Positions 38,126 to 64,000 of a DNA stretch of 64,000 nucleotides are shown here, in pieces. The notes under the pieces are model-generated. The model did no database searches, was not told the DNA's origin, and saw only the letters and a program-made list of their open reading frames with translations. A program made the position numbers and the translations under genes. The first letter of the stretch is position 1. The number at the start of each line of letters is the position of its first letter. The DNA lies in the NCBI RefSeq assembly GCF_032854445.1, contig NC_088295.1, forward strand, positions 17,967,385-18,031,384, in the 5' to 3' direction. This stretch comes from Liolophura sinensis (lineage: Eukaryota; Mollusca; Polyplacophora; Chitonida; Chitonidae).

Positions 38126-40239
38126 ACAATTATATTTTTTTTTAAAGAGACCTGGCAAAATTGCAAAGATTGGATATTAGCCCAAGACCAAAACGTCCCT
38201 GTTTTGATGAAATGAACGATGTGTCTTTGTGCATTACCCAAATCGTGGAATGTCAGAAGTGCCAAACAACTGACCTGCACATTTCTCTCAGTCAACAATT
38301 TCATATAAGTCATATGTACCGCCATTCTCCCCCTACCTCCCACAAAAAAACAATAGTGTACACATGTGCCTATACATAAATGACATGGTAAAGGTACTCC
38401 TTGCAACAGACTGACTTCTACCAGAAACTTTTGTCACTTTGGGTTTTAGGAGACCATAAATTCTGACAGTGATTGAACAGAAGGCTTATAGTGTGAAATA
38501 GGCTACCCATCTGAGGTAACAAGTCTTTACTACCAACATAAGCATCTCATTTATTAGCATAAATAAAATAGTTTGTACATTTCTCAGTTTTGAACAACCT
38601 TATCAGGTGCAGACAATCAACAGGAACATTACCAGATGTGACAATGTTATTGAGTACCAGTCATCCATAAGGTTGAAGAATTGCAAGTGGGGACATTAAA
38701 ATAATGATCAGAAATAGAAATCAAATTACTGTCAACAAATAAGAAGTCATTCAACTGCTGACTGTAGGGCTGAACTCTGACATCTGATAAATCCTATTTT
38801 GAAAAGACAAGGCATTCATATATATATATATATATGATATTGTGTTATCCCACATTTACCCCTAAAGTATCACCAGAAATCTTTTTCCGATACTTGTAGT
38901 TGACATATGGTGCATAGCTGCAATTATAGAACAAGGGAGTGCAGTTCTCGTAAACAATTAAAACCTACTGAAAACTCAGCACATACACAGGAATGATGTG
39001 TTAAATGAATACATGAATATACCATATTTCCAAGTTTCATAACACTGGTTCCCTTAAATTTTGTTATAAATGTAACTGCATGATTTTGCAGTACCGAAAA
39101 CAACATAACTTCAATAGCTCTATATCCATCACTTCAATCACCTCACTGTTAGAAAGTTAGGTGCATAGACTTACACAAAAGTGAATATCTTGTTTGTTTA
39201 TAGAACTAAAGATGATGTGCACGCCGCAGGTCATTAGATAAACGAACAAAAGCTATTCTATACAGCATACCTCTCACTAAAGATGGTATTAAATGTCGCA
39301 TTTCTATCAATTTAATTTACTTTCAAACGTACATATATGGGTAGTTAAAATCAGAACACCCTTTAAACATAAAATTAGCATGACCATGAATAAAATATGC
39401 CTCCAACAGATTTAATTTATACTTAAGTTTCTCATCCATGAATATGATTTCAGTTTATTAAGGAAAATGAATCACCATCTGAAAAAACCAAAATTATTAA
39501 ACTAAAAAAAAATTGAATGCTCTGAACTCCTATCTTATTTAATACAACCTCCTTTTCATGCGTATTGTCTAATGTTAAAGAACCTGGAGGATGAATTTGA
39601 CACCAGATCTGTTATTACATTATTAAACATTGTACAGTCCTATACTGAAGAATGTTTAAAATATCATAAATGCACTCAATGTTAGGGTCAACAAACCACA
39701 GACAGTTTCATGGGGGTTACTTTAGTGGCTTTATAGCCTACATACAGCGTGAATTAAAGCCTAAATCCTGAAACAGTGCAGTTCCAGCAAATTATAACAG
39801 AATGGTAACAACTGAATCTTACTATCCTTCTTAAAAATTGTCTACAGATTATCCACTGAGCTTGATCACAACAATCACCAAGTATGCCATGGCAGACATA
39901 AGGAATTACGTTCAGCATGTCACCAGCAAAAAAGCTTAGTGTAAGTTCAGTTGGTAATAGAAGCAACAGCTCACTGACCTAAACGGTCAGTTCATCCCGA
40001 TAAGCTATAGCCTAGCTCTGCTTCGTCAACATTTGTAGCTAATCACTCACAAGTACAACCAGGCCATATCAAAAGCAGACTTTGAGTGGCAATTATAGCA
40101 GGGCTGCTTACAGTGGATCACAGAAAATTGCTGTTTACAAGTGGAACTATGTCTGTACATGGAACGAAGTAGTGAACAAGTCTTCAACAGTAACCAGTTC
40201 ACTGGCACAGGAAACGGGGAGGGGGACTTCTCATTGGGA
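38126..40239 (-). other. HAPSTR1 3' flank, probable 3' UTR
   Basis: This non-coding region lies downstream of the HAPSTR1 stop on the minus strand. Candidate minus-strand poly(A) hexamers (TTTATT on the plus strand) occur at 39454-39459 and 38550-38555, and the true end cannot be fixed. A short (TA)n tract lies at 38817-38836. No other gene is seen. Confidence 0.35.
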
Positions 40240-40439
40240 CTATGTCAATCTGCCGCGCTTTCTGGCAGGTGAGTCCATCATTACATCAGCTGAGGAATTT
40301 CTTTTCCTTCCTTCACAACATCTAGAGAGTTCTTCAAGGATAAAGCAGTTCAATTCATCACTATTATTCCTAACACTTGCTCCAGTGCTGCCATGTGGAA
40401 GGTAGCCCACACTTACATTGGACATGGCTCCATTCAGAC
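40240..40439 (-). CDS. HAPSTR1: HAPSTR1 coding exon 4 (terminal)
   Basis: The acceptor is TTTTCATTTCAG. The exon encodes GLNGAMSNVSV, a variable stretch with LNCFILEEL, and the C-terminal DSPARKRGRLT before TAG. Human ends with the equivalent DSPTHKRNRM block. It is preceded by a 2.5 kb intron. Confidence 0.92.
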
Positions 40440-43400
40440 CTGAAATGAAAACATTCAGCTGATTAATGGCAGTAAAAATAAATTATCTTAACTTTCTTTT
40501 CAACTCAGTGTGAACAGATATAAAACCTATTGTCTCTTACCCTATATGGAGAGCACAAAGTGTCACCAAAACCAGTTGAAATTTCTTCTACTAGCTGACA
40601 CTCATTAGTAAAACAATAAGTTTTGGCCATTTAGGTCAAAGATTATATATTTTGAAAAACCTGATTTCCCTTAAAATCAGCAGATACCTGGAAAGCTGAA
40701 AATTCTCATCCCAATAAATTCTGTATTTATGAACACAACATGTAACGCCATCACTGTCTAATTGGTTGTACAAAGTGTCTATAGCCTTTGGCGTGTTCAA
40801 AGGCTATAGACATTGCAATATTAAAATTCAAGTATGGATTACTTTTCGACCTCTAAAGCACTTTTTTGAGCGTAATTTTTGCACAAAATTACTATAAAAA
40901 TGACACCAAAATGATTTTTTTGCATCACTTAAAACAACTGTCCAAATTATTTCTTTACACTGCAAGTTTATCACAGAATGTTTAAAGATACTGATCGCAG
41001 AGGCGTTTAAAAAGGTTGAAGAATTAAGGTAACTGAAACATCCATGTGGTTAAGAAGAGAAGCAGCAAAATGTCAAACATATAAAATCTGCACTTGTTTT
41101 TTTATGTCAAAGCAATGAATCAAAAATAAGACAGTCTTTAAAGGATAACAGCCCTGTGCAGAAGCCTGGTAAAACTAGACATACATTGTTGAACAACCTG
41201 TTACTACTGCCTGCTCTATTACGGCGAGAACGTCAACCTCCTTTGTCACATGTTGAACTGTATAAAATCCAAGTCACGCCTCACTGACTACAGATACATA
41301 TGTGTTGTGTAATTCTAATATGCCCAAGAATAGATATAAATATATCTGCTGACTTGAGTTCTCAAATTCGCATGGTATTCACTTTAGTTCAACAGATATA
41401 AGAACTACATGTATATTAATGGCTACAAGAATAACTGTTTCTTTGGAAGAAAATATATGCAATAAACTTGTTTACATGCAAAAGTTTAACTGGTATTTTC
41501 TAACACTTGACAAACTGTGGCTATGCCTTTAATTTTTGGGGAGTGACAAAGCAGTATAATGAAAGGGTTTGCCATGCATTACAACAGTCAAGAGTATTAA
41601 CCATCTGAAGTCTGACAATGTTGTGTGATGTGTCAAAAGTATGACTGAATAACCTTAATGTATAAACTACTAGAATATCCAATAAGACATACAATGTGCA
41701 GGTTCAAACCCAGCCTGTGACAGGGTATTTCTAGTTTCTCTAGCTCACTGCTTCAAGGCGTTGGTGACAAGAGGTTGACAATGTTTATGTGGCTGTTTGC
41801 ACAATCCTATGTGGCTGATGGACTAATAGTTTTCCACCAATATGGTATGGATATCTGTAACGTATGTCACATGTAAGAATAGTCTTCAGTAACTTGCCAC
41901 AAGTCAATGGTTTACACCTGTACTCCAGTTTCCTATAGCCATGAAACTGACTCGTCACCATTGAATAAGAGAAAAATTCTACAGTACAACATTAAACAAG
42001 AACTTGAAGAAAAAAAAATATAATTTCATCCTGAATACATATAAAGCAAGAATGTAATTTGCAATGGTGCTAGGTAAGCAATCAATATAATCATGTTATT
42101 TAGTTAGGAAATTGGTTATCCAAAGGGCTCAGAGGGATTGATTATGGGTTAATGCCACATCAGCAATATTACAGCTGTACCCTCATAGATTTAACCAGAA
42201 TTTGAAATGAGGCAGTCTCATTTCCAATTTTCTCCTGTTTTCCCTTTCTCTCTCTCGATTTTGTCAGGAGAGGGCGTTTGAGACACCCCCTGGCTAAACC
42301 TATGCATACCCCAGACACCAAAGGGTTTATAATTAATAGCAATACTTTATTCTTTTGTCACTGACAGTCTCAACACTATTTGTTTATATGATTGCTGTTC
42401 AATGTCATACAATGTCAGTTAAATAAAATCTCTTCAGAACATGTCATACGTATATTTAGCTGAGGCTGGAAGGCACATTAATCATATGTTAAGAGTAACA
42501 CCTTAAGCACCTTGACATCATAATGAATATTCAAGAGGAGGAAAGGAAGCTTTTCACTGGAAAAAACCTAAAACATGGCAAGGCCTCGTACATATCTATG
42601 TGCCTCAACCACATCAATGTGTCTCGAATCGATGGATTTCGTAGAAACTGACGATGTTCAAAACCGTTTTTCTCTCTCACGAAAACTTTTAAAAAATCTA
42701 AAAAATACAATTCCACACAATTTGTACAGAGCTTCTTTCATTTAAGTTATAGTTTGCACAAATGTGTTCTTTTCTTTAAACGACATTTCCACACATGACC
42801 ATGTTGATGGAAGACAAGTGCCCTGCAACGGACACTATGGCCCTATGAGTGCCGTCAACTGCTTATTTTCACCAAGGCCAGGGATGGAGAATGTGCAAAT
42901 TTCATGTCTACGGCTGGAATCAATGGGCAGACAGAATACCCATCAATCTACTTACCCTGCAAGACAAGAGCATCCCTAAATGGTTGTAAATCTGGCTCTG
43001 GTGAATTTGGCAGGACCTCAACTCCGACAGCTCCATGTAGCCGAGGGGAAGCTCTGTCGACTTGTAACCGGGATACTGGCCTCGACACAGCTGATGACAG
43101 CCGATTCCTATGAGGGGGACTTCGACCAGCTATGTAACCTAACAAATCTTCGCGACGAATGAGACGACGTTTCTTCTTTGCCCAAGATACAATATCTTTA
43201 TTTCTGTGTTGTCTACCATACTGGTAACCCAAGTCCATGCATCGTTTCATAGTTTCTAGGCTGTCTGTTTGGAAAAAAAAAATTTCTATGAAATTACAGC
43301 TACTAAATTACAACACCTAACTACACTGTGATTGTAATTCACGTATAGAACACATGTTAACAGGTGTAAAAGCAGGAAAACATTGTAATAATTTGGTAAA

Positions 43401-46400
43401 ATAATTTAGAGTGTAAAAATATTACAGTAAAATAATTCAGCGACTGCAAACACATTTGAATTCAATGATTTCTGATTTCAAAAGTATAAAGAAACTTAGC
43501 AACACACTTTTATTAGGATCTCAATGTTATTATTCAAGAATCAAACAGGTTTCTTCATACATTGAATATGGAATGTTACCAGATTTCTAAGAAATAATTT
43601 AGGGTCTTGGTGTCAGAAATACGGTTCACATCATTAACTGTACAAACCTGTCCACAAACATAAGAACTGTGCATTTATAAACGCCCTTAACAAATCCACA
43701 AATATCAGACACAAATATTATATTTACCTGTTATCATTGGAAATAATCAAATTTTAAATTCAAAAATGTCTTCAAATGTAATGTTTTTGAAATCTGTATT
43801 TAGTTTGTATCAAGTTCTAATATGTATGGGTACAAATAAGTTTTTTCGTCTTTTGAGGTAAAGGTAGCTTAAATGCAAGGCTTTGTCAACTGTCACCAGT
43901 CAGCTAGACAGTTAATGAGCTCCAAAACTCTTACAGGAAGTGGGGATCTAAGCCCATCTATATGCCCTCCACCTGGCTTGTTGACATAGTGACCCTCACT
44001 TGAATCTGCAGAAACTTTTGAAAACTCCTTAGCGCAGACACAAATTATGCATAAATGGGCATTCTAATTACAAGACTGCAAATATGCGCCAAAAATGAAA
44101 ATAGTTGCATTCAATTTTTTTTTCCTTTAGCTCATGTATTACTATCTGAAACAACCTAGTAGCCTAATGGTCAGAGCATCCAAAATTCAGTCAACTTTTT
44201 CTCAGAACTAGAGTACCTAAGTCATCACCTTGGCAGAACAATAGCCAGGTAGCCACATTGGGGTCTTGTTAACATGGGCTGCTATAGCTACAAGACTCCC
44301 AATATGGCTACCATACTGGAGTCCTGTTAACATGGGCTGCTATAGCTACAGGACTCCAATATGGATACCATACTGGAGTCATGTTAACATGGGTTGCTAT
44401 AGCTACAGGTCTCCCAATATGGCTACCACACTGGAGTCATGTTAACATGGGCTGCTGTAGCTACAGGATTCCCAATATGGCTACCATACTGGAGTCATGT
44501 TATTTATTTATTTGGTTGGTGTTTTACGCCGTACTCAAGAATATTTCACTTATACGACGGCAGCCAGCATTATGGTGGGTGGAAACCGGGCAGAGCCCGG
44601 GGGAAACCCACAACCATCTGCATGTTGCTGACAGACCTTCCCACTTACGGCCGGAGAGGAAGCCAGCATGAGCTGGACTTGAACTCACAGTGACCGCATT
44701 GGTGAGAGATTCCTGGGTCAATATGCTGCGCTAGCGCGCTAACCAACTGAGCCACGGAGGCCCCTGGAGTCATGTTGACATGGGCTGCTATAGCTGAAGG
44801 ACTCCAATATGGCTACCAAAAGTAGTTCATGCAACCCTTCTATTTACTGTTCATTACCTTTATACATTGAGGTTACTGATGCAGCAGAATTTTGAAATGG
44901 GACCCACAGAGACAAACCTTGGTAGCGATCTGCCAAAAAAAGAAAGAAAATACAAATTAAATGAATAAAAAATTTAAAACCACCGAAATATCACTCATTC
45001 ATTCAGATGAATAATCTGCCTTCTTGCCACTGTCAAGATTTTGATGTTCAGTCTTGCAGTGATGCCATACATGCTTTGAGCCAATCATCAGTGATCTCTT
45101 TGGTCATGCGATGAGACTGATGGAGGTGTATTAAAACAAAGCGAAATTATCTCAGGGGAGAAAAAATAAGTTTTTTAGGAATGTAATCAATTTAGGTCCA
45201 TGTTATCTAAGATCTCCAACTCCCTGTGAACAACCTGAATGGCTGAAACCATGAACTGTGTTGAATGCACTTTGTGAGTTTTTTTTTTTTTCCAAGATTA
45301 TGCTACACGTATTATGTATCATTTTAACATTATGTAACATTGGAAAAGGGGTCAACCACAAACAATGGGTAGCAGTATGAACGTCATAACTTCCAGCAGT
45401 CTCCTCTAGCAGCCATACAAAATGAGAAATTACTTGAATAAATGGGCCATATAAAGACTACGGTTATATTTACATGCCATTTTCTACATCACTACTTACG
45501 TCACTTGTTGAATAATGCTGGTCAAATATGGAGGAGACCATTTTCAGATGTAGTCCAAATGACAAAGGTATGTGACACACACACCTTCGCACTCAACCCT
45601 TACCATGTTCATCTTCCTTAAAAATGTCTAAAAACCACATTCTAGCACATCAACTCCAGTGGTATGAGCAACCAGCTACCGACCTGACATGCTGTTTGAT
45701 GGAAGTTTGAATCCAGAGCATTTGCCAACAAATGAAGCAAAATCTCAAAAAAATGTATAAACCGCGAATAATACAGTGCAGAAATCTCATATAGGACAGT
45801 GACATGTGAGAGAAACTAGAATGATAACTGTCTTATTTATGCAGTTTTTCTTTGTATGCAAATTTAACATCTCCCCATTCAATTTTAACAACTGAAAGAT
45901 CAGTAAAAGCATGACAGCGGGGAAAAAAGTGATGCCAGAAGCAAGTAAAAATCAACACATAAATATGACCCTAGTCTTTACAACTCCCAATAAATGTAAA
46001 TGTAGGCAGCTTTTTCAACGTAAATGTCACCCACTGTGGAAGATTTCATTTGACTTCACGTGTCCATTGAGATACACTACGGGTCAGGTTAGGCTAATGA
46101 CATTTGACTCTAGATTCCACCCTCACAATAATTTGTTGTCCACAACACTACAATTTTCTTTATCATTGTTTTACAGTCTTACCTTGCGTAACAATTTCAG
46201 TAAAACAAGAAAATAATGAAATCCAATCCTAGGGGTATTAGATAAAAGGAAACAAACTGTGAATGGCTCAAGTCAGTAATTCTGTCAGAATGAGTCTGAT
46301 TGATGGATAAACTGAAAATTTCACTTCCCAGCTCATCCGTTTGGATATGCATTAATGGAGACCCTGACATTTAAACTAAGTCTTCAAGTTAATTAATTAA

Positions 46401-46762
46401 CAAAACTAAGTACGGTAAGTTATATTAACCAAAAATTATGACAAGGGTTGGCCTCAACATAAATGAATCCATAAACACACCCACAGTCGCCCACTTTCAT
46501 ACTACCAAACACGTACAAAATAGGTCTTGAATAGTAAATAATTCTAACTTTGAATATAATTCTCACCTTTATACAACTGAGCAATACAAGAGGCAGAATT
46601 CTGAAAACCTAACCAAAGCTTCTGGGTAGAGAATTCTCTTTCTGCCTGAATTCTGTCCTCCATGTTTGGCTCTCTGTCGAGATCCTCCAGACATTCTTCT
46701 TCAAAACTACTTAACCAATTTTCACCACTCTGATCCACATCCTGAGATTTATCTTCGGCCAT
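40240..46762 (-). CDS. HAPSTR1: HAPSTR1 (C16orf72), HUWE1-associated stress-response protein, 258 aa, four exons
   Basis: Coding exons on the minus strand are 46762-46567, 44929-44858, 43264-42956 and 40439-40240. All junctions are phase 1 and the sum is 777 nt with stop. The product is 258 aa; human is 275 aa. Matches to human include LW..FQNSA..(I/V)AQLYK (residues 49-65), a second copy LSLWVPFQNSA (71-81), the NKD(I/V)..W.KK(K/R)RR..IRRED block (111-129), EPDLQPFR and a basic C-terminus DSPARKRGRLT. In human cells the protein binds the HUWE1 ubiquitin ligase and tunes stress and p53 signalling, mainly in the nucleus; the basic block may serve in import. No enzymatic motif is visible. The gene diverges from USP7 with 270 bp between start codons. 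Confidence 0.94.
41690..42002 (+). repeat. Diverged SINE-like element with a B box and the common SINE tail
   Basis: A good RNA polymerase III B-box match, GGTTCAAACCC, lies near 41701. About 230 bp downstream, CCAGTTTCCTATAGCCAT, then GAATAAGAGAAAAATTCTAC and AGTACAACATTAAACAA, align block by block with the tail of the common SINE. The intervening body does not match that family. It is read as a second SINE with a shared tail, in antisense orientation within HAPSTR1 intron 3. Confidence 0.5.
42138..42182 (+). repeat. Fragment of a second dispersed repeat
   Basis: GGGTTAATGCCACATCAGCA followed by ATATTACAGCTGTA matches a block at 56962-57005 (GCTTAATGCCACATTGGCAATATTTAAGCCATA) and resembles 37893-37930. 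The fragment is short with approximate ends. Confidence 0.5.
42956..43264 (-). CDS. HAPSTR1: HAPSTR1 coding exon 3
   Basis: The exon is 309 nt, with acceptor CCAAACAG and donor GTAAGT. It encodes residues 90-192, including the basic KKKRRLIRRED segment, the RSPPHRNR loop and EPDLQPFRDAL. Confidence 0.93.
44155..44185 (+). repeat. tRNA-like SINE head fragment
   Basis: TAGCCTAATGGTCAGAGCAT resembles a tRNA D-arm and A-box region (TAGCCTAGTGG-TAGAGC type). No B box, acceptor stem or T arm follows, so it is not a tRNA gene. Confidence 0.35.
44255..44820. repeat. 57-58 bp tandem array interrupted by a SINE
   Basis: The unit is about GGAGTCATGTTAACATGGGC, then TGCTATAGCTACAGGACTCC, then CAATATGGCTACCATACT. 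Starts are visible at 44318, 44375, 44433 and 44491, with a diverged copy before them. One more copy resumes at 44766 after a SINE insertion. The array lies within HAPSTR1 intron 2. GTTAAC and GGAGTC/GACTCC sites within the unit give short inverted repeats. Confidence 0.92.
44502..44763 (-). repeat. Full-length SINE inserted in a tandem array, 13-bp target-site duplication
   Basis: The full structure on the minus strand runs from the GGGGCCTCCGTGGCTCAGT head to an AAATAAATAA tail. CTGGAGTCATGTT is present at 44489-44501 and again at 44764-44776, exactly abutting both ends. The duplication is unit sequence of the host array, so the insertion is younger than the array. Because transcription of HAPSTR1 is also on the minus strand, the SINE is in sense orientation to it. 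Confidence 0.93.
44858..44929 (-). CDS. HAPSTR1: HAPSTR1 coding exon 2 (72 nt)
   Basis: This small symmetric exon has phase 1 at both ends. The acceptor is TTTTTTGGCAG and the donor GTAATG. It encodes residues 66-89, with the second LWVPFQNSA motif ending MYK. Its end mirrors the end of exon 1 (TATAAAG then GT). It is too short to appear as an open frame. Skipping it would keep the reading frame. Confidence 0.92.
46567..46762 (-). CDS. HAPSTR1: HAPSTR1 coding exon 1
   Basis: This encodes residues 1-65 plus one base. The acidic N-terminus (ENWLSSFEEECLEDLD) is followed by the first FQNSA motif. The exon ends TATAAAG before a GTGAGA donor. Reading through the donor adds a few codons and a stop, so this 72-codon frame alone is not the full product. 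Confidence 0.93.
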
Positions 46763-47032
46763 TTTATCATCAATCCTCTCCTTTAAATGTTTAGGTGTTT
46801 TTGGACGGGAACGTAGTCAGTTTTTTGGCAGATGTTGTGCTTTTTCTGCCGTCCGTCCTTTCAACGGCCTCCTCGTATTCTTTTTCTATTCCCTGTTTAA
46901 ATCCGGAAGAGAACACCACGCAGGCGCAACAAGAGTAATTCGGAACGGAAATAACCGATTTCTCCTAAAACAACAGATCAAGAAGTTATTTCCTTACTCG
47001 TCTTATTATCTAAAGTTCTTTTAAATGCAGAA
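46763..47032. promoter_or_regulatory. Putative bidirectional promoter of HAPSTR1 and USP7
   Basis: Only 270 bp separate the HAPSTR1 start codon (minus) from the first possible USP7 start (plus), so both transcription start regions must lie here or close by. An ETS-type CCGGAAG lies at 46903-46909, with a second GGAA-rich patch (TTCGGAACGGAAAT) near 46938. Just downstream, a YY1-type CCGCCATCTTG lies at 47129-47139 and a CACGTG E-box at 47268-47273. ETS and YY1 sites are typical of vertebrate bidirectional promoters. The local sequence is richer in CG dinucleotides than its surroundings. There is no clear TATA box. Confidence 0.6.
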
Positions 47033-63342
<16,310 letters not shown>

Positions 63343-63859
63343 GTAATATCTATGGAATAACAGGTTTAGCTTTGCACAGGATTATTTCTAAAACTTTTAA
63401 ACCATGGATTACAGAACAAGTAAGTGTAGATTTTAGAATAAAATGACTTGTCTTGTGTCAATTGCATTACCTGCTTTGAATAAAGATAGTCACCATTTAG
63501 AAACATGCTTCTCACCGATTGTGTAACATTGAGGCCTTGAACATTATTCGAAAGGTTGAATGAGTACAAAACTTATCCATTCGGTACAGTCCTAGACCAC
63601 AGAGGAATGGCAATTCTATTGGCTAGATGATAAAGATTTTGACCGCTCCCTTCTCTGTTTATATAGTGGAATCTGATAGAATATTAATAAAATTCCAGTA
63701 TTTCAGAATGACCTGTGTATTTTAAGATCATTGGCCAACTTGCATGTTAGTGTGTCTGAACCAGAAATAACCAGCAGTCAGTCTAAGTTTGGGGGATGTG
63801 ATCTTGTATTCTATCAAAATAGAACCTTGTGAACTAATTACAAGTGTTTTTAGGGAATA

Positions 63860-64000
63860 AAACTGCGGATGGTCGTGGATTTCCCCTGCTCTGCTATGTT
63901 TCTTTGCTCTATAATGCTGGTCACTGGTGTATAAGGGAAATAGTCTTGAGTACAGCACAGAACATTAAATGTTAAGGAGCAATCAAATTAATAAATAAAT
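63860..64000 (+). repeat. 5'-truncated SINE at the window edge
   Basis: CTGCGGATGGTCGTGGATTT, then a diverged TGTTTCTTTGCTCTATAATGCTGG core, GAAATAGTCTTGAGTACAGC and a CAATCAAATTAATAAATAAAT tail. A short extra segment (ATTAAATGTTAAGGAG) separates the last two blocks. It lies in the USP7 intron after the last exon in view. Confidence 0.75.

Noticed and set aside
38011-38406. 131-codon minus-strand open frame
   Set aside because: It overlaps a dispersed repeat-like element, has no recognisable domain, and has a second frame open on the other strand.

Overview
The window is eukaryotic nuclear DNA, AT-rich, with genes built from short exons, GT-AG introns, minisatellites and many copies of a tRNA-derived SINE. 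The protein sequences and repeat types point to an invertebrate, most likely a mollusc or another lophotrochozoan. That placement is an inference from protein similarity and remembered repeat types; no search was run.

Layout. Positions 1-7200 hold no recognisable gene, only AT-rich intergenic DNA, SINE fragments and a long (TA)n(GA)n tract. Positions 7229-32303 (+) carry a two-coding-exon SANS gene (USH1G/ANKS4B family: ankyrin repeats, central region, SAM domain, C-terminal PDZ ligand). Its single coding intron is 23.6 kb long and contains five unrelated minisatellites and several SINEs. Positions 32304-40239 hold the SANS 3' flank and intergenic repeats. Positions 40240-46762 (-) carry a four-exon HAPSTR1 (C16orf72) gene. 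About 270 bp away, in divergent orientation, starts USP7 (+). Twenty-nine coding exons of USP7 run to 63342, and its last part (about 100 residues by comparison with human) lies beyond the window.

How the genes relate. USP7 is a deubiquitinase and HAPSTR1 is a partner of the HUWE1 ubiquitin ligase, so both act in ubiquitin and stress/p53 control. They are neighbours in the same divergent orientation at human 16p13.2, so this head-to-head pair looks like an ancient conserved linkage, here compacted to what appears to be a shared promoter. SANS is a scaffold of sensory and microvillar protrusions and has no evident functional link to the other two.

All exon boundaries were derived by hand from reading frame, splice dinucleotides and similarity to the human proteins as remembered. 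The phases close consistently through all three genes. I found no wholly new gene system. The most interesting points are the conserved divergent pair, the frame-compatible alternative USP7 N-termini, the duplicated motif exon in HAPSTR1, and the repeat biology.
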